From Pleurotus ostreatus/Saccharomyces cerevisiae fusant (Eukaryota > Opisthokonta): a stretch of 64,000 bases of DNA. Below, one piece after another: positions 55,608 to 64,000 of this stretch (positions within the stretch are counted from its first letter, which is position 1; the number at the start of each line of letters is the position of its first letter). A program made the translations under genes and the position numbers. Below the pieces are notes generated by a model, which was given only the letters and a program-made list of their open reading frames with translations, was not told the origin of the DNA and searched no databases. The stretch spans positions 1 through 64,000 of the forward strand of contig JAMQCK010000032.1 in the NCBI GenBank assembly GCA_024196135.1, written 5' to 3'.

Positions 55608-56845
55608 CGCACTTCGCGCGTTATCTCGGGCGCTCACGCGGCGCACAGGGCGTGCGCCCTGATCTTCGCGCCGCACGCGTTTGACCCATCGCAGGCCTGT
55701 CTCGCGGCCTGATGTGGTCGCTCGACGTTCCGATGCGGCCGTCGTGCCCCGCGCCGCCGTCGAGCCTCTCGCTCTGCAGACCTCAGGGATGCACAATTGC
55801 TATATATAGTAACTTCTGTGGCGGCCTGGCCCGCGGGCAACTGTGGCACTGGGGCCTGCTGGGCTGCTTATCGCCGCGCGCATACGACCTCTCGTTCACA
55901 TGGTATAATTGCTGTCCACAGTCCGCTCCGAGGTCTACCAGCGGTGGCATTCTAGCCCGCCCCGAGGACGAGATACGGAACGGCACTCGGACGGTTACGA
56001 TACCAAGGCCAACCTGTGGGACCGAGCAGCTTTCATCAAGTCCAGGCCTGTAGAACGAAAGTTAGAGCAAGTTTCATTCACTTGCACCCGTTAGAACCTC
56101 ACAAGGAACGTCCGCGATAGAAGTGGGGGTACATGCAGCAGGTCTTGCGGGCGCGACTCGTCTGCGAAGATGGGGAAGAATGCGCAGCGCCAAACAAGTG
56201 CATGAATATTCGAACTCGAGCGGCAGCAGGTCATGAGCGAAGAGCAGCGCGGGGTATTCAATCAACGGGCGGGGAAGCAGCATGCTCTGAATGACATGGA
56301 AGGGCTTCGTGAAGTTACAGTAAACAATCACACGACCGACTTTCGGGACTGCAGCTCGCATCAGTAAAGCCCCAAGTACAAGAAAAGGAATCCTCACATC
56401 GATGCCCGTAAGAATAGCGGTATCGAGCCATCCTGCACGCTCCGCACTTCGAGATAGGTACGAGGTACACACCAATGAGACTACTCAGATTTTGAGGCAA
56501 AGGACCTCCACTAGATTGTTCTCGTGCGTCGATAGGATGAACGACTGGATGGCGCGAGCGCCACAGTTCTCTATCCGTTGCCTGACCATACGGAGCGTGC
56601 GAGCACAAAGACGTCTCCAAATGTCCTGACAGATGCGAGTGGTCTCGTCCGTCTGCGGGGAGGCCTATCTTGAGAAGGGGCAGAGGAAGAGATTGCGTCG
56701 CTGCGATAGAGGTGATCGTCGATACGGAAATTGGAGGTGTGGCACATGCATCGAATATATGGCCGCAATTACCCTAACTCGGTCAGTAAACTACGCTTGG
56801 TTGCTGCTTGCCTACACCCTGGTCTCCTTCCAACAGGCTGGCCGT
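55608..56845. other. 1.2-kb intergenic region, UNC93-like promoter to OTC 3' end
   Basis: A second TATA-like motif (tatatatag) lies at about 55801-55809. Short open frames at 56074-56620 on the minus strand show no family or exon chain. Nothing else was recognised. Confidence 0.45.
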
Positions 56846-58163
56846 CTACTCATCCGTTTCCTCAGCGCCCACCTCCTTCACCATGCCGTCCTCGCCGAGC
56901 ACGGTAGTGACGGACGTGTCGAGCTGCCAACGGCCGAACAGTTGGCTGTTGTGAAAGTTAGCACAACGACAAAGTAGGCAAACAAGTCGCCACGCACTCA
57001 AACAGCGCCATGATCGTCCACTTGCGGTTGTCCGCCTCAGGGTACACCAGCGAGCGAGGGCCGAAGAAAACCTCGTCATCCACCTCCTGCGGCTTCCGCG
57101 GCAAGCAATGCATGAACTTCCAGTTCGGGTTCGCGCCACCCTCCGCGCAGAGCTCCTCCGTGACCTGGTAGCCCGCAAAGTCTGCCAGCCGCTGCGCCTT
57201 CTCCTCCTCCTGCCCCATCGAGATCCACGTATCCGTGACCACAACATCGGCGCCCTTCACCGCCTCCCGCGGGTCCGTCGTCCAGGTGAGCATTCCCTCC
57301 TTGTTGCACTCGAGCTGGTTCACGCGCTTCATCACCTCTGCCTGCTCGCTCGGCGCGTCACTGAAGTACGGCGCGGCGTACTTCTCGGGCGCGCCGATGC
57401 GGAGCTTGTGCCCGAGGCGCGGGTAGGTGACGAGCATGTCGTTAAGGATGTTGTTCGGGTCGCCGACATACGCAATGGTGAGGGGCCGCAGCGTTGGGAG
57501 CACAGCGCGCTTGCCCTTGGAGGATGTGAGTGCCTGCTCCGCGGAGCCCTCGGCGAATGGGTCTGCCGTCTCAGACGGGAAGGCTGCTGCGTGCTCGTGC
57601 AGAGTCAAGAGGTCGGCAAGAATCTGAGTAGGGTGCCACATTGAGGAGAGTGCATTTAAGACTGGTACAGGCGAGTAGCGGATGAGTTCCTGCAGTATCT
57701 GTCAATATACACGTTCTGTATGTCGTTTTCGACTAAGACGCACCTCAATCTCCTCATTCCCGCCCACACGAGCGAAGATACCCTGGCACATCCCACCAAT
57801 GACCCGCGCCGTATCCCGCGGCGACTCGTTCACCCCCAGCTGGATGTCATCGCGTCCGAGGAACAGCGCACGTCCACCCAACAGGGTCGTGCTCGTCTCC
57901 GCCGCTAGCCGCGTCCGTGTCGAGCGTTTTGAGAAAACAAGTGCAATGGACTTGTTGAACAGCGTTTGGGGTGGGAGGCGAAGATTCTTGGAAGTGGGAG
58001 CCTTAGCACCCTTTGCGTTGGATTTAGGGGCGGCGCGCTGTCCGTGTGGTTGCAACCAAGGCAGGGACGTTTGCTTGACTGCGTGTGCATGCGACAGCAA
58101 GCGAGTAATCTGGGCCGTGGGCAAGTCGGCGAGCGTGATGAGATGAGGGATTTTGGTCGACAT
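56846..58163 (-). CDS. ARG3: Ornithine carbamoyltransferase
   Basis: The enzyme makes citrulline from ornithine and carbamoyl phosphate. Carbamoyl-phosphate loop: FSKRSTRTR (about residues 77-85). Also [34 protein letters not shown], the ornithine loop [12 protein letters not shown], and [20 protein letters not shown] with the catalytic Cys. Exon 1 ends GGNEEIE and joins [19 protein letters not shown] short C-terminal exon starts LFGRWQLD and ends GAEETDE. A fungal insertion of about 30 residues (around [20 protein letters not shown]) precedes the active-site loop. The start is set at 58163 because a TATA-like box lies at 58208-58215. An upstream in-frame ATG at 58196 would add [11 protein letters not shown], but would lie only about 12 bases from that box. 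Without a presequence the enzyme would be cytosolic; location is therefore uncertain. Confidence 0.93.
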
Positions 58164-58207
58164 CGTGAGGGAGCTTGCGAGTGGGTAAACGAGCAAAATA
58201 TTTCACT

Positions 58208-58215
58208 CTTTTATG
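58208..58215 (-). promoter_or_regulatory. TATA-like box of the OTC gene
   Basis: CATAAAAG on the minus strand, about 45 bases upstream of the chosen start codon. Confidence 0.5.
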
Positions 58216-58225
58216 CTCCTAGGTG

Positions 58226-58326
58226 TGACTCAGAGAATCTTCGCCAGGAGTGACTCCTTCGAGATCGGTCAGAGGGTCAGAGGAGGAGGGTGGGGACTAC
58301 GTAGAGGTTGACTCCAAGTTGACTCG
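58226..58326. promoter_or_regulatory. Cluster of four TGACTC (Gcn4/CpcA-type) sites
   Basis: TGACTCA at 58226-58232 is a full palindromic Gcn4 consensus. TGACTCC occurs at 58251-58257 and 58309-58315, and TGACTCG at 58320-58326. All lie 60-165 bases upstream of an arginine-biosynthesis gene, just beyond its TATA-like box. In fungi the Gcn4/CPC1/CpcA bZIP factor binds this motif during amino-acid starvation, so general amino-acid control of this gene is a reasonable inference. Confidence 0.7.
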
Positions 58327-59109
58327 AGCGTCAACGACGGCGGTAATTTTGGGCAAAGCGCAAGATACGATCACATGATGCCTACGGCGCGTCGCGTCAC
58401 ACGCGCCACCACCCACCTAGCTGTCAGCGCTATAGCTCAGTAATGCCTCCTTATTCTACCCGTCAGAAAATTATGCTATACAATGTATGCCATATGTGCG
58501 GCAACCTATCACGTTGGTACTTCGCAGGCGCTTGAGGGCGTGGTAGCGGCGCTTAAGCGCCGTGCGCGCAAGTGAGACATAGCAGAAGGACAGAAGTCCA
58601 ATTGTAGACCATTCTAGCTCAGGAATTTTGTGGCCGCAGACATGAGAATAAGGAGCATATGTCACTGCGTAACTTACTTTCGGGTGCATTGCAGGCTGTC
58701 ACCAGGCCTGCTGCCATTGAGCAGCCTCCTTCCATGCAAGGCTAAGCGCCGCAAATGACACCATGTACTGTCATGTAGAAGACGTGGCTCCCTCAAAGCT
58801 CTGTAAACAGTATAGTCCTGGCTTGGTCGGCGCCATAAATGATCGTCCCCGCTTCCTCCGCGCATCAGCAGTCCCTTCGCAGCGCTTTCGCTTAGCTGCT
58901 CGCCACGCCCTTGTCCTTCCCGGGCTTTCATCTCGCCACCTCCAGACCTTATCGTCGTCGTTTCGCCCCTTCACCGTGCCCGAGTGCGTCCGCAGATACG
59001 TACAACGGCCCAGCATCACAGCCAGGCGCGCCTCGTTGTCAGGGTCGTCTTCCTCGTGGGCGCCCCTATATACGCGCTCGCCAGTACCCCAGCGCGCACG
59101 ACAGACACC
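58327..59109. other. Divergent spacer OTC / BTB gene, with a palindrome
   Basis: It contains the 14-bp perfect palindrome GGCGCTTAAGCGCC at 58548-58561, with related half-sites nearby (aggcgctt at 58526). The BTB gene promoter and 5' leader should lie in the right part. An upstream in-frame ATG at 58984 exists but lacks the start context of 59110. Confidence 0.5.
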
Positions 59110-60402
59110 ATGGCTGCCCCAGCTCCTGTACTTCCTCTCGCCACCACCTCTGCGTCTCTGGCCGTGAAGCCACGCGCTCCGGAGCGCTACTCAGCGCCTA
59201 ATGAGGTCAACCTCGGTCCGCTGCATCCTGAGTTTGCCGCCTCGGACGCGGACGTCGAGCTGCACTCCTCGGAGGGAACGCGCTTTCGTACATACGCCCG
59301 ACGACTGGCCGTCGGCTCGGGCTTCTTCCGTGCATTGCTCTCCCTCCCGCAGCCTTCAGGCGCTCCCAGTCTTTGCGCAGACTTGGACGACATCCCCGCT
59401 CTAGGCGCCGAGGACCCCGCGTTCGACGACGTCCTGTCCGCCCTCCCCACCCTCTTCGACCCACAAGACACTACCGAGGCCTCACCATCCACGTCTAATG
59501 CACCAACGTCCTCGCCGATAACTCTCCCCACACCCTTCACCGATGCAGCGCTTGTGCCGGTCCTGCACCACCTCTCCGGGCACACAATGCCCACCATCGA
59601 CGACCTCTCTACGCTTGACGTTGCGCTCGCCCTCGCCGACGAGTGGGACGCACCCGGAACGCTAGCTGTCCTGCGGCTTACGCTCCTCAAGCTCATCCCC
59701 GTCGACCCCATCCGCGCCTACGGCCTCGCACGAAGACACAACTGGTCCGCCGAAGCCGCCGCCGCCTCGGAGGCGAGCCTCATCTACGACCTCTCCGCCG
59801 CACCATCCCCTGCAGGCGCCCCCTCCACCTCCACCGCAGTCGCCTTCGACTCGTGCGGGAAGCCTCCCCCATCCCCGCTCCACGTGCTCCCCACCGTGCA
59901 CCTCCTCCCGCTCCTCCGCCTGCACCGCGCACGGCGCGACCGCTGGCGCTCCCTCCTCGACAGCCCGCTTACCTTCGTCGCCGGCAATGGTGCGCCCTAC
60001 TTCTGCGGCACTTGCGGGGTCACGCCGCTAGATAACATGCCCTGGCGGCTGCTCAAGCACGCGCTCGTCGACGGGTTGGAGCGCTGCCCCCGCGGCGACA
60101 TCGTGCGCGCCATGATCGGTGATCCTATAGAGGACAAGGTGGACGCCGCGGTTGAAGCTGTCGGTGCCGCTAATGCAGGCACGACGACGCCACCGGCCGT
60201 TGCCGCAGATGCACCCACAACGCCCACAACTTCTCAGTCTCCTGTTCCAGCGGCACCAGTGTGCTCTCCGGAAGCGCAGGCCTGCTGGGATGCACGATGC
60301 TCCAAGGAGGGGTGCGGTAGCCGCAACTACGACCGCGTTGAGACCATCAAGCGCCTCAAGCGCTGCCTTGAGCTCCTTCCCCACACCATAGACGACTTGT
60401 AG
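59110..60402 (+). CDS. BTB/POZ domain protein, intronless
   Basis: The start (acaccATGG) has a good context. The protein of about 430 residues has an N-terminal BTB region of the Agaricomycete type: FAASDADVELHSSEGTRFRT, then YARRLAVGSGFFRALLSLPQ. A proline/serine-rich insert follows, then VPVLHHLSGHTMPTIDDLST and LALADEWDAPGTLAVLRLTL. The second half has pairs of cysteines (APYFCGTCGVTPLDNMPW, and ARCSKEGCGSRNYDRVETIK) of unknown role. BTB proteins mediate dimerisation and often act as adaptors for cullin-3 ligases or in transcription, but no partner can be inferred. It is one of the few genes here without introns. Confidence 0.82.
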   Translation: MAAPAPVLPLATTSASLAVKPRAPERYSAPNEVNLGPLHPEFAASDADVELHSSEGTRFRTYARRLAVGSGFFRALLSLPQPSGAPSLCADLDDIPALGAEDPAFDDVLSALPTLFDPQDTTEASPSTSNAPTSSPITLPTPFTDAALVPVLHHLSGHTMPTIDDLSTLDVALALADEWDAPGTLAVLRLTLLKLIPVDPIRAYGLARRHNWSAEAAAASEASLIYDLSAAPSPAGAPSTSTAVAFDSCGKPPPSPLHVLPTVHLLPLLRLHRARRDRWRSLLDSPLTFVAGNGAPYFCGTCGVTPLDNMPWRLLKHALVDGLERCPRGDIVRAMIGDPIEDKVDAAVEAVGAANAGTTTPPAVAADAPTTPTTSQSPVPAAPVCSPEAQACWDARCSKEGCGSRNYDRVETIKRLKRCLELLPHTIDDL

Positions 60403-60932
60403 ACGTCCTTGGCACACACGATAAAAGGGTAGTACATACGTCCATCAGCATGTGCACAGCCCATTACACTTCATACACCTCGCTTCGTCTCTTCATTGGC
60501 ATACTCTAGACTCATCCAGGATCCCGTCGTCTTACGGAATGGCTATTGCTTACTCTTTCGATCTTCTGCCGACTATTGACACGTATACTTACGACCTGGC
60601 CATGAAATACTATACGCATCGTTACCTACACTTACTCGTGGCATTTATCTCGTACGAAATCGCTGGTATATACGGCTTACCTCTACGGTTGGTTGGTCTA
60701 ATGAACTTCATCTTCGTCTTCATAAGCTCATGCTCAATACTCAGTTACTATCAGGCCTTACACTAGGGGCCATAACTCCCTATGCAACATACCCATTGAT
60801 TACGACAGCGATGCGCAAGCTCTAATATATACTAACCATACAGTGACAAACGCGATTCCTGTCCGAGTACGCCTGGCACCAAGCATCCATTTTGCAGCGC
60901 ATCAACGCATAAGCCCTCTCAGTCGAGCGATT
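60403..60932. other. Convergent 3' region BTB / glycosyltransferase
   Basis: A 104-residue open frame at 60452-60766 is AT-richer and looks accidental within untranslated sequence. Nothing else was recognised. Confidence 0.5.
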
Positions 60933-62854
60933 CTACGCCGCGCCCACCGCTGCCTGCCCCCTCCCCCTCTCCAACTCATCGTGCAGCGAGAACCCGAGTC
61001 GTCGCTGCGTCTTCGTCGCTGTTCTTCCTCCTGTCTGTCGCTGCTCGTGGCATACGAAGCTCTCCGGCGCGCCTTCCCAGTCTTCCAAGATGTACCGCTC
61101 GTCGCCCGCGCCGGCAGCCTTATCGTCGACTTGCCCGAACAGGTCGAGCGCGAGCTGAGTATGTGAGACGCCGGCGTATGTCGTCGGGCACCGCGGGTTC
61201 ACCAGTATACGGGCGGGACGGAAGAGGGCGTTCGGGATGGAGAGTGCAGGTAATGCGGACAAGTCCTCGTTCGCACCGTCAGCGCCTTCGTCCGGTGACG
61301 CGTCGTAATCTGAGCCGACATTCGCATCTGCGTCCACGCCAGCCCGCTGCCCCGGTGCCCGATTGGGCTCGTCGCCGAACTTGAGCTTCCCTGGGTCCGC
61401 ACCAAGGCGGTCCTCATTTCCTCGTGCAACATCGACTGCAGCAGGGCGACCTTCCTCGTCCTGTTCCACATCCTGACGCTTCCACCAGCTGTGCTCGTCC
61501 TCGCGCTTCGCCTTCCTCTTGCGAGGGGCACCGTCCGCATGCACATTGTCCACCTCCTCAACTCCTTCACGCGCTGCTTCTAGCCACAAGTCGCGGCAAA
61601 AGTGCGCTTGCGACGAGTCGAGACACGCCGCATCGGGGGCGCGGTCCACCACAGGGTCGGACTTGCTGACGTTCTGGAAGTCGAGGCCGGCGCGGTAGCG
61701 GATGCCCTTGTAGTACGACTGGCCCGGGTCAACGACATGCGTGCCAGACTCGCAGCAGAAGACTTGGAAGGGAAGGTGCTGAGTGTAGCGCTGGGCGCCG
61801 ACGGCATCGCGTGGTGGGGCAGAGGACGACGCAGACTTGCTTTGGCGGAACTGATCACCAAGAATATCGCGCGTGCGCCACCTGAGACAGAAAATGAGGA
61901 CTTGGTAGTGGGAAGTTATGCAAATACGCACCTATCACTGAAAATGAAAGCACCATTGTGCTCCGCCCAGTCCATGCCGCAAACCATCGCGGCCTCGTTC
62001 ACGAACGAGATCTTGATGCTCTCGAGGATGTCGTTCGGGCAGGTAAAGCCCTTGAGCCAGACGACGCGCTTGAACGCGATGCCGCGGCGGTCGTGTAACT
62101 CATGCAGCGGCTCGAGCGCGAGGTTGCGCATGTGGGCCTCCTCGAGCGGGTAGTACGCCGCGAGTGGGTCCTCCGTCATGCCCGGCACGCGTCGTATGCG
62201 GAATGGAATGCCGAGGAGAGTGAGCACGGCCTCGCAGAGATCGACGAGGGTCTCGGTCGAGTCTGTCGAGCCGTAGTCGAGCATGCTCACGAAGAGGTTG
62301 GTCGTGCCGAGGCGCTTGGCGAGCTGCACGACGACAGCCAGCTGATCGACGAGGAAGTGGTCCGCGGAGTGGATGACAATGGCAACGTAGTAAAGGTGGT
62401 CTTGTGAGATCATGTCGTTATACAATGTCGTCGCGTGCTTGTTCTGGCCGAAGGGGCGGGTGAGTGTTGGGCACAGCGCGGCGACCCAGCCATTGAGGGA
62501 GAGGAGATGGTCGATGGCGGAGATGAGGTTCTGGGTGGAGATTGAGGACGTTTCCTTATTTATGATGAACGGGAGCTGGTAGCGGTCCCAGAAGTCGTCC
62601 ATGCCGTCCTTTATGGTGTCTTGGAAGAGCTCTGGGCGCTCGTCGCGGCCCATGCGAGCCTGGAGGAAGCGGTGCTTCTGCACATTCAGGCTCTTGTCCC
62701 CCCGGGTCGCCCGCTCGATGAAGTTGTGTTCCTGGATTTCGAGTGCGGATTCTGTGGACGAGGAGGAAGAGGAGAATAGATAGCGAAGGAGAACGATAGC
62801 AAAGAGAGCGAGAGCGAGGCGGGTCAGTGACCGCCGACGGAGGGCTATGGCCAT
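60933..62854 (-). CDS. CAP59-like alpha-1,3-mannosyltransferase (GT69)
   Basis: A type II membrane protein: a short basic cytosolic end (MAIALRRRSLTR), a signal anchor (LALALFAIVLLRYLFSSSSS) and a lumenal domain. Conserved GT69/CAP59 stretches are YYVAIVIHSADHFLVDQLAV, LFVSMLDYGSTDSTETLVDL, LGIPFRIRRVPGMTEDPLAA, ALEPLHELHDRRGIAFKRVV, WLKGFTCPNDILESIKIS and VCGMDWAEHNGAFIFSDR. A second exon adds WRTRDILGDQFR and FQVFCCESGTHVVDPGQSYY. The family includes capsule-related mannosyltransferases of Cryptococcus; in mushrooms a role in cell-wall or secreted glycans is likely. The C-terminal 150 residues are acidic/basic low complexity and unlike the core domain. One short intron near 61885-61930. Confidence 0.88.
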
Positions 62855-63893
62855 GGCTGCGAGATGGTGGCCGGAGACAACGTGCGCGACGGCGAGCTCG
62901 CTGTGATCGCGTCAATGCACGCTTGTTCCCGAACGCCGACGTCCTTCTCGGCCTTCCGACCCCACGAACCTTTCGGGAAGCAGTATACCCCGCGCTGCTT
63001 CCACTGCATACGCACAAGCACCTTGAGACCCATCTCCGTGCTGTCTTGATTCAGGATGCTACGCGCACATCGAGCGTCTCGTCAAATCAACGCGCTCAAT
63101 TTTTGAATCGCTCTGGCATGCCAAGTGCTCTTCAGACCTTAGTCCTCCTCGACATCTCCTCTCTGTCTCACAGTCGTCCTTTCCCGGTTATTCGGGGACC
63201 GCGTCAAGCTCTAAACCTGCCAGGTGATTGGCCTTTTCTGATAATGCAGTCACCGCTCGTCCTGAGTCTATCTAGGTACGTGTGTCCACATATTGGATCT
63301 CCCTTGAAGCTATGCATCTCAACTAATTATGGCCAGGACTTTGCAGTGCGACAATGTTCAGGTGCAATTCCGCGAAGTTGTGTCTCCTGCACTGAACAGC
63401 GAACAAGTACTTCTTCTTGACCTTTGGTCTGTAGTGCTGCACTAGCTTTCGTATGTATGCCGGAAGCTCCTGGCCAACGTCGAACGTGAACACCTGCAAT
63501 GATATACTCTATCTTCTTCGCATGCCCTTCCCGACCCTCGGGACCGACTTGGTACACTCGCCTTCTCTCGGCCCTGACAACATGAAGACCTGTGGATAGC
63601 ATTGAGCACCGGCGTCAATCAACGTTCGCTTCCCCTGCTCCTCGCCCACGAGCCAGTCTTCCTCGGCCCTCGACATATCTCCTTCACCCACGAGACATGC
63701 CTACCACATGCGCACGGGCTGATAACGCGCAGTAATCTGCCACACGAAGCGCGCGCCAGAACTTGACCACCACCAGGTTACGCCTCTATCCATTTGGACA
63801 CGCCTTCGCCCACCAGGTTGCGCCGCACGTTTCGCTATCGCGCATGTGCGCCAGTCAGTAGATGGTAACGCATGCATGGATTGACACCCCGTC
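62855..63893. other. Intergenic: glycosyltransferase promoter and upstream region of the terminal gene
   Basis: No gene recognised; only short open frames on both strands. The last part belongs to the promoter of the gene starting at 63995. Confidence 0.45.
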
Positions 63894-63994
63894 TATATAA
63901 CTACCGCACCAGGATGGCGTGCTATTGAGTCGGTTCCCCGTCCCTCCCCTCTTTCCCTTCCCCTCCCTTCCTCGGTCCTTCGACTCGTTCGACC
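63894..63994 (+). promoter_or_regulatory. TATA box and CT-rich leader of a gene leaving the window
   Basis: TATATAA at 63894-63900 is followed about 40 bases later by a long pyrimidine tract (63942-63985). That is the arrangement seen before start sites of strongly expressed fungal genes. Confidence 0.65.
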
Positions 63995-64000
63995 ATGTCC
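63995..64000 (+). CDS. Probable start codon of a gene continuing beyond the window
   Basis: The ATG at 63995 has the context cgaccATGtcc, typical of fungal starts, and sits 95 bases after a TATA box and directly after a CT-rich leader. Only two codons are visible, so the product is unknown. Confidence 0.5.

Noticed and set aside
56074..56620. Minus-strand open frames of 101-133 residues between the UNC93-like and OTC genes
   Set aside because: No domain, no conserved start context and no convincing splice chain; composition looks random.
58430..58500. tRNA-like start (ctatagctcagtaatg)
   Set aside because: It resembles an A box only; there is no B box, and the acceptor and T-stem cannot be paired.
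60452..60766. 104-residue hydrophobic open frame
   Set aside because: It lies in the convergent 3' region of two genes, is AT-richer than real exons here, and has no family resemblance.

Overview
The window looks like nuclear DNA from an Agaricomycete (mushroom-forming basidiomycete). Most genes are split by many short (about 45-70 nt) GT-AG introns, often with gtgcgt or gtgagt donors. Coding DNA is GC-rich and genes are densely packed on both strands. Several families common in Agaricomycetes are present: a DUF6533 membrane protein, a BTB protein, a CAP59-like glycosyltransferase and KDM4/Rph1-type chromatin genes. I saw no transposase, reverse transcriptase, rRNA, convincing tRNA or CRISPR array. 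CDS coordinates span from start codon to stop codon and include introns. Splicing was worked out by eye from frame continuity and splice signals.

Layout. 1-600: repeats, including a duplicated segment in which one copy carries an intron-like insert and the other lacks it exactly. 1.1-12.1 kb: compact cell-biology genes: casein kinase 1, epsin, a p24 cargo receptor, a BAR-domain protein, mitochondrial ribosomal protein uS10m, a peroxiredoxin and a Cdc12-type septin. 13.4-16.6 kb: glycogen synthase. 17.6-22.8 kb: a DUF6533 membrane protein, an NCS1 purine/cytosine-type permease and an unidentified basic protein. 23.4-27.8 kb: two tandem secreted six-hairpin glycosidase-like genes (GH105-like).

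28.3-41.3 kb is the most unusual part. The MID1 calcium-channel subunit gene is stretched to nearly 6 kb because its introns are filled with minisatellites and strand-biased purine/pyrimidine DNA. A 2.4 kb field of further minisatellites lies upstream of it. Next comes a KDM4-type histone demethylase with a roughly 600-residue low-complexity tail. 41.3-45.8 kb holds no recognisable gene.

45.9-62.9 kb: a C2H2 zinc-finger protein, an Nbs1/Xrs2 DNA-repair protein, a MYND-finger protein, an UNC93-like MFS protein, ornithine carbamoyltransferase (with a cluster of Gcn4/CpcA-type TGACTC sites upstream), a BTB protein and a CAP59-like mannosyltransferase. The window ends at a TATA box, a CT-rich leader and a probable start codon of a gene that continues beyond base 64000.

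Functionally this is mostly housekeeping: membrane traffic and cortex (epsin, p24, BAR, septin, CK1, Mid1), storage carbohydrate (glycogen synthase), genome maintenance and chromatin (Nbs1, KDM4), and amino-acid synthesis (OTC). The genes do not form an operon or an obvious metabolic cluster. The oddities are in repeat structure, intron content and regulatory DNA.
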